Source: Actinomycetota bacterium (lineage in GTDB: Bacteria; Actinomycetota; Actinomycetes; S36-B12). Taken from it: DNA of 11,239 nt. Positions 1 to 5,993 of the stretch are shown piece by piece. A program made the position numbers and the translations under genes. The notes beneath the pieces were generated by a model. That model was given only the letters and a program-made list of their open reading frames with translations, did not search any database and was not told the DNA's origin. Position 1 is the stretch's first letter. Each line of letters begins with the position of its first letter. The stretch covers positions 1-11,239 of the forward strand of contig VGBQ01000073.1 of the NCBI GenBank assembly GCA_016870425.1, in the 5' to 3' direction.

Positions 1-1
1 C

Positions 2-229
2 ATCGTGGTCGACCGTCCGGTCCGTGAGCGGGGGCCGTCGGGCAGGGTCCGGGTCGACGCCCTCGAATGCATCGCGTGGATGGCGCAGGCGCGCAGACGC
101 CTGCTGTCCTACGACGATGGCGATGTCGTCGAAGTCGAGGGCGTGCTCCAGCGCAGGTTTTGGCGGTCCGGCTCGGCGCCTGCCTCGCGCACGGAGATCG
201 TGGCACGCGTCGTGCGGCGTAGCCCATAA
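2..229 (+). CDS. Probable SSB-like OB-fold protein, 3' part only
   Basis: The reading frame is open from the window edge and ends at TAA 227-229, so the true start lies upstream and only about the last 75 residues are visible. The stretch GDVVEVEGVLQRRFWR, followed after a short gap by SRTEIVARVVRR, resembles the last strands of a bacterial single-stranded DNA-binding protein (SSB), where a G-x-V-x-V-E-G-x-L pattern precedes T-E-I-V-A. An upstream cysteine-tryptophan-type segment (ECIAWMAQARRRL) fits the preceding strand and helix. No acidic SSB C-terminal tail (D-D-D-I-P-F type) is present, so it would be a short paralogue rather than the main replicative SSB. This is the only gene here that stops with TAA. 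Family assignment is inference from pattern; the frame itself is well supported because it reads cleanly to the edge. Confidence 0.55.
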   Translation: MVVDRPVRERGPSGRVRVDALECIAWMAQARRRLLSYDDGDVVEVEGVLQRRFWRSGSAPASRTEIVARVVRRSP

Positions 230-250
230 AGGGCGTGACACGATAGGCAT

Positions 251-712
251 GTGACGGCCCAGGGAGCTCCAAGCGGGAGCGTGTACGACTGGTTCCGTCG
301 TGCCCACGACCTTCTCGCCGGCGGTGATGCGGCTGCGAGTCTTGTCCTGATCGAGCGCGTTCTCGAGGCGGACCCGCAGTCCCAGGCTGCTCGGGAGATC
401 CGTGCCCGGGCGTTGTTCGACTCCGGGCGCTATGCCGAGGCCGCGCAGGCCTTCGCCGAGTGCCTGGAGCGCGCCCCCGCCGACGACTACGCCCACTACG
501 GAGCCGGCATGAGCCTGTGGCGTCTGCAGGACTTCCCCCACGCACGCGACCACCTTGCCATGGCGAACGTGATGCGCCCCGATCGCGAGGAGTATGCCCG
601 GGCGCTCACGCAGGTCAAGGCCACCCTTCGTGCGCGCACCTCTGCCGGCTTGCCGCTCAGCGGTCCAGTGGAGGCGCCACCGCGGCACGTCGAACCGCCG
701 GACGGCACGTGA
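251..712 (+). CDS. Tetratricopeptide-repeat (TPR) protein
   Basis: A 153-residue soluble protein made of about three TPR-like helical hairpins, roughly residues 12-42, 46-76 and 80-110. Typical TPR positions are visible: LLAGGDAAAS...LEADP, ALFDSGRYAEAAQAFAECLE followed by AP, and DDYAHYGAGMSLWRLQDF followed by ..A..HL..A...RPD. TPRs are protein-binding scaffolds; the partner is unknown. The C-terminal 35 residues are Pro-rich and probably disordered. In Mycobacterium a TPR protein (Rv1691) occupies the same place before the HAD phosphatase. The start is GTG 251; no strong ribosome-binding site precedes it. An in-frame GTG at 281 (V-YDWFRRAHDLL) is a real alternative, since recognisable similarity to the family begins about there and AGGGAG lies at 261-266. 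The stop overlaps the next start as GTGA. Confidence 0.8.
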   Translation: MTAQGAPSGSVYDWFRRAHDLLAGGDAAASLVLIERVLEADPQSQAAREIRARALFDSGRYAEAAQAFAECLERAPADDYAHYGAGMSLWRLQDFPHARDHLAMANVMRPDREEYARALTQVKATLRARTSAGLPLSGPVEAPPRHVEPPDGT

Positions 713-1830
713 CAGCACACCCCTCGGGCCCCGCCCAGTCGGGAAGCGCGGCGTCGCCCGAGGTACTGGCCGCACTTCACGACGTCGCTTTACTCGACCT
801 CGATGGTGTCGTCTACGTCGGCGCGGATGCCGTGGCCGGGGCTGTCGAAGGGCTGGCCGCGGCGAGGGCGCTGGGAATGCGTCTGGCCTTCGTGACCAAT
901 AACGCCAGTCGACCGCCGGAGGAGGTGGCGGCACACCTGGTGGATCTCGGTATTCCCGCCAATGCCACCGAGGTCGTGACATCCGCTCAGGCGGGAGCAG
1001 ACCTGCTGGCGCTGCGCGTCCAAGCGGGCGCGAAGGTCCTCGCGGTCGGTGGTCCGGGCGTGGCCCTCGCACTCGAGCGTGCGGGACTCGACGCCGTGCG
1101 CGCTGATGAACCACAGTCCGCCGAAGTCCGCGCAGTCCTGCAGGGGTTCGGGCGTGACGTCTCGTGGCGGGATCTGGCAGCAGCGGCCCTGGCCGTCCAG
1201 GGGGGCGCGGCGTGGATCGTCACGAATCCCGACCTCACCCTTCCCGTCCCTGGCGGAAGGGCTCCGGGCAACGGCAGCCTCGCCCGGGTCGTCGAGATCG
1301 CGGCGGGTCGCCCACCTGACGACGTGGCGGGCAAGCCACATCCGGCGCTCATGCGCGCGTCCATCCAACGCACCGGCGCTGCGTCTCCCCTGGTCGTGGG
1401 GGATCGGCTCGACACCGATATCGAAGGGGCCGTTCGCGTGGGGGTTCCCTCACTGCTCGTCCTGACGGGCGTCACCGACATCGTCGACGTGCTCACGGCA
1501 GACCCGCACGAGCGACCCGACTACGTCGGAGCCGACCTCTCCGCGCTCGTCATGCCTCCCGCTGCCACGTCAGGCCCGCTAGGGCCAGATCTCGACCGGG
1601 GCGTGCGACGGCGAGGAGACGCGCGCGCGTGGGTGGAGACGGGGGAGTTGCGCGTCGACATCGGCGGTGACTGGCTCGCCGCACTGCAGTGCGCATGCGC
1701 GGCAGCGTGGGATGCCGCCGACGCGGTGAGCGGGGACGATCGCGCCGCCCTCGACGGAGCACCCCGGTGCGAAGCGGCTGCGGCGCTGTTGGAGCGCGCC
1801 CGTCGCGGGGAGCGTACGGTGGACCCATGA
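709..1830 (+). CDS. NagD/PGP-type HAD phosphatase (glycerol-3-phosphate phosphatase-like)
   Basis: A 373-residue HAD-superfamily phosphatase with a C2-type cap. All four motifs are visible: motif I LLDLDGVVYVG (nucleophile Asp30, acid/base Asp32), motif II FVTNNASR (Thr63), motif III Lys209 in GKPHP, and motif IV VVGDRLDTDIEGA (Asp232, Asp237) for Mg2+. The Mycobacterium protein in the same position (Rv1692) dephosphorylates glycerol-3-phosphate in phospholipid recycling, so that substrate is a reasonable but unproven guess. Beyond about residue 285 there is a C-terminal extension (W-V-E-T-G-E-L-R-V-D-I-G-G-D, then an Ala-rich helix) not found in E. coli NagD. GTG 709 is chosen because it overlaps the TPR stop (GTGA) and leaves about 25 residues before motif I; an ATG at 460 in frame would read 83 residues of shadow sequence through the TPR gene. 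Confidence 0.87.
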   Translation: MTAHPSGPAQSGSAASPEVLAALHDVALLDLDGVVYVGADAVAGAVEGLAAARALGMRLAFVTNNASRPPEEVAAHLVDLGIPANATEVVTSAQAGADLLALRVQAGAKVLAVGGPGVALALERAGLDAVRADEPQSAEVRAVLQGFGRDVSWRDLAAAALAVQGGAAWIVTNPDLTLPVPGGRAPGNGSLARVVEIAAGRPPDDVAGKPHPALMRASIQRTGAASPLVVGDRLDTDIEGAVRVGVPSLLVLTGVTDIVDVLTADPHERPDYVGADLSALVMPPAATSGPLGPDLDRGVRRRGDARAWVETGELRVDIGGDWLAALQCACAAAWDAADAVSGDDRAALDGAPRCEAAAALLERARRGERTVDP

Positions 1831-2297
1831 GCCAGCAGCCCTTCGGAGACGACCCCGATTCCAGTGACCCCATGGCCACGGTCCGGCCCTACCTGGCGCT
1901 GGCCTCCGGCATCCTGGGCATGTCAGCTGCCAAAGCGGCCGAGTTGGCCCAGGGCCTGTGGGCCCAGGGCGGCGACGTCGTAGATCAGGGGGTCGAGGCA
2001 GCGTCCCAGACGGGGGAGCAGGTGGCCGCGCTGCTCTCGCCCGACCAGGTGCGCGCCCTCGTGCGCGAGGAAGTCGATCGCGTGGTGCGGCGCCTGGGCT
2101 TCGCCCGGGAGGACGAGGTGGCGAGTTTGCGTCGCGAGGTGGGCAGGCTCGAGCAGCAGGTGGCCGAACTCCACGCCTCTGTCGCGGCAGGCGCCTCCCA
2201 CGGTGGTCAGGATGGTCCGAAGGATGACCACAGGGACGGCAAGAAGCACGGCAAGTCCAAGGCCAAGAAGCACCGTGACCAGGAGGGCAACTCGTGA
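1827..2297 (+). CDS. Small coiled-coil protein with Lys/His-rich tail, function unknown
   Basis: A 156-residue protein that I do not recognise as a characterised family; such phasin-like proteins are common in actinobacteria. Residues 1-17 are acidic and probably disordered. Residues 18-70 are Ala/Gly/Gln-rich and helical (RPYLALASGILGMSAAKAAE). Residues 73-92 form a charged helix (QVRALVREEVDRVVRRLGF). Residues 96-119 show heptad spacing (EVASLRREVGRLEQQVAEL), a short coiled coil suited to oligomerisation. The last 25 or so residues are very hydrophilic and rich in Lys, His and Asp (KKHGKSKAKKH), possibly binding nucleic acid or another polyanion. There is no signal peptide or membrane segment. 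ATG 1827 overlaps the HAD stop (ATGA). The alternative Met16 has no better ribosome-binding site. Confidence 0.8.
   Translation: MSQQPFGDDPDSSDPMATVRPYLALASGILGMSAAKAAELAQGLWAQGGDVVDQGVEAASQTGEQVAALLSPDQVRALVREEVDRVVRRLGFAREDEVASLRREVGRLEQQVAELHASVAAGASHGGQDGPKDDHRDGKKHGKSKAKKHRDQEGNS
2281..2286 (+). promoter_or_regulatory. Ribosome-binding site AGGAGG for the small gene at 2294
   Basis: A perfect AGGAGG lies 7 bases before GTG 2294 and inside the end of the previous coding sequence. It fixes the GTG start and supports this 71-codon frame as a real gene. Confidence 0.8.
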
Positions 2298-2509
2298 ACC
2301 AGCCCTGGGTAAACCCCGATCAGCAGGGGCTGCCCATTGCTTTCCCCGTGCAGCCGACCGGTGATGCCCGGGTGGATGCCGCCCTGGAGCGTCTGCAAGA
2401 GCTCGACCAGGTGCCGATCGGTGAGCACGCGGAGGTCTTCGGCGACATCCACGCACGCCTGAGCGCCGCTCTCGGGGACGCGACGTCTGTCGACGGGGCT
2501 GACTCCTGA
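2294..2509 (+). CDS. Conserved small protein upstream of tlyA (Rv1693-position), function unknown
   Basis: A 71-residue protein of unknown function. The N-terminal 20 residues are Pro/Gln-rich. The core, T-G-D-A-R-V-D-A-A-L-E-R-L-Q-E-L-D followed by P-I-G-E-H-A-E-V-F-G-D-I-H-A-R-L, predicts two amphipathic helices. Mycobacterium also carries a very small gene (Rv1693) between the HAD phosphatase and tlyA, so the position is conserved; I infer homology from position and size, not from an alignment. A perfect AGGAGG sits 7 bases upstream of the GTG start. The start overlaps the preceding stop (GTGA), and its own stop overlaps the proposed tlyA start (CTGA), so its translation is probably coupled to both neighbours. 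Its last ten residues (ATSVDGADS end) look unstructured. Confidence 0.75.
   Translation: MNQPWVNPDQQGLPIAFPVQPTGDARVDAALERLQELDQVPIGEHAEVFGDIHARLSAALGDATSVDGADS
2495..2498 (+). promoter_or_regulatory. Possible weak ribosome-binding site (GGGG) for tlyA
   Basis: GGGG lies 7 bases before the proposed CTG start at 2506. It is a poor Shine-Dalgarno match, so tlyA translation may depend mainly on ribosomes finishing the preceding gene at the CTGA overlap. Confidence 0.35.
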
Positions 2510-3306
2510 CCCGACGCCGCCTCGATGCGGAACTCGTGCGGAGGGGCCTAGCCCGATCGCGCGAGCAGGCGCGCGCGCTCATCCTCGATAGCCGGGTGCG
2601 CGTCGGCGGAGCCGTCGCGTCCAAGCCCGCAACGATGGTGGACGACGCGGCCGCGGTGCTCGTCGAGGATGATGCCGACGACCCCGGATACGCATCGCGC
2701 GGGGGCTGGAAACTCGACGGCGCGCTCGACCGGCTCGGCGGCCCGCCCGTCGAGGGACGACTGTGCATGGATGCGGGAGCGTCGACAGGAGGCTTCACCG
2801 ACGTGCTCCTGCGGCGGGGTGCGCGATCGGTCACGTGCGTGGACGTCGGCTACGGACTACTCGACTGGCGGCTGCGCACCGACGAGCGGGTCACCGTCCT
2901 CGACCGGACCAACGTCCGGCTCCTCCAGCCGGGCGACCTTCCCTATGCCCCCGAACTCATCGTGGCCGACCTGTCCTTCATCTCCTTGCAGCTGGTCCTG
3001 CCCGCCCTGGTGACCTGCGCCGCCGAAGGAGCCGACCTGCTCCCCATGGTCAAGCCCCAGTTCGAGGTGGGCAGGGAAGCGGTCGGCGCCGGGGGGGTTG
3101 TGCGTGACCCGGCGCAGCGAGCCGACGCCGTCCGTAGGATCGCGGCAGCGGCGTACGACCTGGGCTGGGGAATGCAGGGGGTGGCAGCAAGCCCCCTGCC
3201 CGGGCCCAGCGGCAACGTCGAGTTCTTCCTCTGGCTCCGTCGCGGAGCCGGGGTTCCCGATTCGGAGCGGATCAAGCAGGTAGTGGAGGCGGGTCATGGC
3301 GGCTGA
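2506..3306 (+). CDS. tlyA: TlyA, 16S/23S rRNA 2'-O-ribose methyltransferase (CTG start proposed)
   Basis: TlyA methylates cytidine 2'-OH groups in 16S and 23S rRNA (C1409 and C1920 in mycobacteria), using S-adenosylmethionine; its loss gives capreomycin resistance there. Residues 1-60 or so are an S4 RNA-binding domain (RLDAELVRRGLARSREQA). The Rossmann methyltransferase follows: CMDAGASTGGFTDVLL (SAM loop), ADLSFISL, MVKPQFEVG and GPSGNVEFFLWL. The expected catalytic tetrad is Lys69, Asp155, Lys183 and Glu239, within one residue of M. tuberculosis K69/D154/K182/E238. A GTG at 2536 is the first conventional start, but it discards T-R-R-R-L-D-A-E-L at the conserved beginning of the S4 domain. 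The only possible start further up, before the in-frame stop at 2500-2502, is CTG 2506, giving 266 residues (mycobacterial TlyA is 268). It overlaps the next-door stop as CTGA. Confidence 0.92.
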   Translation: MTRRRLDAELVRRGLARSREQARALILDSRVRVGGAVASKPATMVDDAAAVLVEDDADDPGYASRGGWKLDGALDRLGGPPVEGRLCMDAGASTGGFTDVLLRRGARSVTCVDVGYGLLDWRLRTDERVTVLDRTNVRLLQPGDLPYAPELIVADLSFISLQLVLPALVTCAAEGADLLPMVKPQFEVGREAVGAGGVVRDPAQRADAVRRIAAAAYDLGWGMQGVAASPLPGPSGNVEFFLWLRRGAGVPDSERIKQVVEAGHGG

Positions 3307-4189
3307 CAGGCGCAGTGTCCTCCTCGTGACGCATGCCTCGAGGCCGGACGCACAGGCACTCGCCGCCGAAGTGGCGCAGGCCCTGTCGCGCTCGTCCGTC
3401 GACGTCCGTGTCTGCGATGACGACGGCCTAGCTGAGGCGCAGGGGGACTGGAGCGTCGTTGCCGCAGACGAGGGGGCGGCCGACGGCACGGAGTTGGTCG
3501 TCGTGCTCGGGGGAGATGGCACGATTCTCCGGGGCGCTGAGCGCGCCCGCCACGGCGACGTACCGCTGCTGGGAGTCAACCTCGGTCATGTCGGCTTCCT
3601 CGCCGAGGCTGAGCGCGAGGCCGTCGATGACGTGGTCCGCGCGATCGTCGAGCGTCAGTGGCATGTCGAGGAGCGCACCGCCCTGGATATCGCCGTGCTC
3701 GTGGGAGGTGCACTCGTGCACCGCACCTGGGCCCTCAACGAGGCGAGTTTGGAGAAGGCCGCGCGCGAGCGCATGGTCGAAGTCGTCGTCGAGATCGACG
3801 GACGTCCCCTCTCGAGGTGGGGGTGCGACGGCGTCGTGTGCGCGACGCCGACCGGGTCCACCGCATACGCCTTTTCTGCCGGAGGGCCCGTCGTGTGGCC
3901 CGAGGTGGAGGCGCTCCTCGTCGTGCCCATCAGCGCACATGCGCTCTTCGCCCGACCCCTCGTGGTGTCGCCCAGGAGCGTGATCGCCCTCGAACTTCCC
4001 GATGCGTCTTCCTCCGTCGTCATGTGGGCTGACGGGCGCCGCGCAGTAGAGCTGCCGCCGCGCGCGCGGGTGGAGGTACGCCGTTCCGCTCAGCCGGTGC
4101 GCCTGGCGCGCCTGTCCCATGCGCCGTTCACCGATCGACTGGTCGCGAAGTTCAGCCTGCCCGTCGACGGGTGGCGAGGCCGCCGGTGA
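3296..4189 (+). CDS. nadK: NAD kinase
   Basis: Phosphorylates NAD+ to NADP+ with ATP (and polyphosphate in many actinobacteria); cytoplasmic, the sole route to NADP. The protein has 297 residues, the usual length. The diagnostic GGDGT motif is at residues 72-76 (VVVLGGDGTILRGAE, Asp74), followed by GVNLGHVGFLAE, the NE pair at Asn148-Glu149 (NEASLEKA), and CDGVVCATPTGSTAYAFSAG at 177-196, which forms the NAD-binding and conserved second domain. The C-terminal part (SAHALFARPLVVSP) is also typical. ATG 3296 overlaps the end of tlyA by 11 bases and has GGAGG at 3285-3289, six bases upstream. The next gene, recN, starts on its stop codon. The tlyA-nadK-recN order is a standard actinobacterial operon. 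Confidence 0.96.
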   Translation: MAADRRSVLLVTHASRPDAQALAAEVAQALSRSSVDVRVCDDDGLAEAQGDWSVVAADEGAADGTELVVVLGGDGTILRGAERARHGDVPLLGVNLGHVGFLAEAEREAVDDVVRAIVERQWHVEERTALDIAVLVGGALVHRTWALNEASLEKAARERMVEVVVEIDGRPLSRWGCDGVVCATPTGSTAYAFSAGGPVVWPEVEALLVVPISAHALFARPLVVSPRSVIALELPDASSSVVMWADGRRAVELPPRARVEVRRSAQPVRLARLSHAPFTDRLVAKFSLPVDGWRGRR

Positions 4190-5979
4190 CGCCCCCGCGG
4201 ACCGGCCGAGGGCTCGTCGAGCTGAGCATTCGCGGTGTCGGCGTCATCGACACGGCGGAGTGGGAGTGGGGTCCCGGGCTCACGGTCATCACGGGCGAGA
4301 CCGGGGCGGGCAAGACCATGGTCCTGACGGGCCTCTCCCTCATCCTCGGTGGCCCGTCGGATCCCGGGCTCGTACGCGCGGGCCACGACGCGGCCGTGGT
4401 CGAGGGGCGCTTCAGCGTCGACGACCCACTCGTGGCGGAGCTCGTCGGCGAGGCCGGAGGCTCGCTGGACGAGGACGGCAGCGTCGTGCTCGCGCGCTCA
4501 GTCGCTGCTGCGGGTCGCTCCCGTGCACACCTGGGAGGACGCACCGTGCCGGCAGGCACGCTCGAGCGGCTCGGCTCGCGTCTCGTCGCGGTCCACGGCC
4601 AAGACGACCAGCACCGACTGCTCAGGCCCTCACAGCAGCGGGCGGCCCTCGACAGATTCGCGGGCGCGCAGGTCGATGACGTGCGCGCTGCCTACCGAGG
4701 CACCTACGACGAGTTGCTTGACACGCTCCGGCAACGCGCCGACGTGATCGCGCATGCGGCCGATCGGGCGCGCGAAGCCGCCGGGCTGCGCGAGGCCGTC
4801 GAGGCCATTGATCGAGTCGCGCCCGCGATGGGGGAGGAGGAGGCGCTCCGCGTCGAGGCAGGCAGGCTCGCCCATGCCGACGAGATTCTGCGCTCCGTCG
4901 TGACGGCCCGTGAGGCGCTCGTGGCAGACGATGATTCCGCCACCGCGGCACTGGCTTCCGCGGCCTCCTCGGTCGCGCGTGCCGCGGAGAGGGATCCCTA
5001 CCTCCGGCAGGTCGGCGAGCGCATGGAGCGCCTCACTGCCGAGTCTGTCGACCTGGCCGCGGACCTCTCCCGCTATCTCGACGGGCTTGACGCGGAGCCT
5101 GGGCGATTGGACGACCTCGAGGAACGCCGGGGAGTGCTCGGCGACCTGCGCCGCAGGCTCGAGCGCACCGGTGCATGGCCGGAGCTCGCCACCGATCCCG
5201 CGGCGTGGCGCGAGGCCGCGGCCGAGCGCCTGGGCAGCCTCGGCGATGACGCCGCCCTCGTGGCAGGGCTGGATGCCCGCGTGGCCGACCTGCTCACGCA
5301 GGCCGCGCGGCTCGCGGGCGACCTGTCCCGGGCGCGTCGACGCCATGCCGATCGGCTCGCCGGTGCCGTGACCGAGGAACTCGGGGCCCTCGCGATGGGC
5401 TCGACACGGCTGGTCGTCGACGTGCGCAGGCGCCCAGCGGGCAGCACGGAAGTCGATCTCGACATCGACGGGACACCGTGCGGGGCCGATCGGCATGGCG
5501 TCGACGACATCGAGTTCCTGCTGGTCACCCGGGATGCATCCGAAGGCCGACCTCTGGCCAAGAGCGCATCCGGCGGCGAGCGCTCGCGGGTCATGCTCGC
5601 TCTCGAGGTCGTCTTCGCGGGGACGGATCCCGTGCCGGCGTTCGTGTTCGACGAGGTCGACGCGGGGGTCGGCGGCAAGGCGGCGATCGAGGTGGGCCAC
5701 CGCCTGGCCATCCTCGCCCGGTCGGCGCAGGTGATCGTGGTGACCCATCTGGCGCAGGTGGCGGCCTTCGCCGACCATCACGTCGTGGTGCGGCCCGGCA
5801 CGGTGACGGCCTCGAGCATCTCCTACGTCGAGGGGGAGGAGCGGGTCACCGAGCTGGCGCGCATGCTCAGCGGCCAGGAGGAGTCCGCAGCCGCGGCGGC
5901 CCATGCCGCTGAGTTGCTCGGCCTGGCAGCCGAGCGGATGGCCGCGGGTCGCTCCACGGCTGGATCGGGGAAGCACTGA
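4186..5979 (+). CDS. recN: DNA repair ATPase RecN
   Basis: RecN is an SMC-like ATPase that acts early in double-strand break repair by holding DNA ends. The protein has 597 residues, close to the family norm. Walker A is GETGAGKTM (Lys43). GQDDQHRLLRPSQQRAALD follows the N-terminal head, as in other RecN proteins. The middle, roughly residues 150-390, is Ala/Glu/Arg-rich and coiled-coil-like. The ABC signature is KSASGGERSRVMLALEV (Ser462-Glu465), Walker B is FVFDEVDAGVGGK (Asp489, Glu490), and the switch region is VIVVTHLAQVAAFAD. GTG 4186 is preferred because it overlaps the nadK stop (GTGA) and has GAGG about 7 bases upstream; GTG 4171 in frame would add only five residues. It ends with tandem in-frame stops TGA TAG (5977-5982). 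Confidence 0.95.
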   Translation: MTPPRTGRGLVELSIRGVGVIDTAEWEWGPGLTVITGETGAGKTMVLTGLSLILGGPSDPGLVRAGHDAAVVEGRFSVDDPLVAELVGEAGGSLDEDGSVVLARSVAAAGRSRAHLGGRTVPAGTLERLGSRLVAVHGQDDQHRLLRPSQQRAALDRFAGAQVDDVRAAYRGTYDELLDTLRQRADVIAHAADRAREAAGLREAVEAIDRVAPAMGEEEALRVEAGRLAHADEILRSVVTAREALVADDDSATAALASAASSVARAAERDPYLRQVGERMERLTAESVDLAADLSRYLDGLDAEPGRLDDLEERRGVLGDLRRRLERTGAWPELATDPAAWREAAAERLGSLGDDAALVAGLDARVADLLTQAARLAGDLSRARRRHADRLAGAVTEELGALAMGSTRLVVDVRRRPAGSTEVDLDIDGTPCGADRHGVDDIEFLLVTRDASEGRPLAKSASGGERSRVMLALEVVFAGTDPVPAFVFDEVDAGVGGKAAIEVGHRLAILARSAQVIVVTHLAQVAAFADHHVVVRPGTVTASSISYVEGEERVTELARMLSGQEESAAAAAHAAELLGLAAERMAAGRSTAGSGKH

Positions 5980-5985
5980 TAGCCT
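5980..5985 (+). promoter_or_regulatory. Candidate -10 element (TAGCCT) of a pyrG promoter
   Basis: TAGCCT fits the actinobacterial TANNNT -10 pattern and ends 8 bases before GTG 5994. No Shine-Dalgarno sequence precedes pyrG (the bases just upstream are CTGACCTCCC), so a leaderless transcript starting at or next to the GTG is plausible. No good -35 is visible. The first three bases double as the second stop of recN. Confidence 0.3.
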
Positions 5986-5993
5986 GACCTCCC

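Noticed and set aside
460..708. ATG 460 as start of the HAD phosphatase
   Set aside because: The first 83 residues would be Arg/Pro/His-rich sequence read in another frame of the TPR gene; similarity to the family begins after GTG 709.
1689..1826. ATG 1689 as start of the coiled-coil protein
   Set aside because: Would overlap the HAD gene by about 140 bases with an Arg-rich shadow extension; ATG 1827 at the ATGA overlap is more natural.
2207..2452. Minus-strand frame opposite the two small genes as an alternative gene
   Set aside because: The plus-strand frame has a perfect AGGAGG and fits the operon; the antisense frame has no ribosome-binding site or conserved features.
4630..5976. Long open frame on the minus strand opposite recN
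   Set aside because: It mirrors the codon positions of a clearly real gene; GC-rich third positions create long antisense frames. Its translation is Arg/His/Gly-rich with no recognisable domain.
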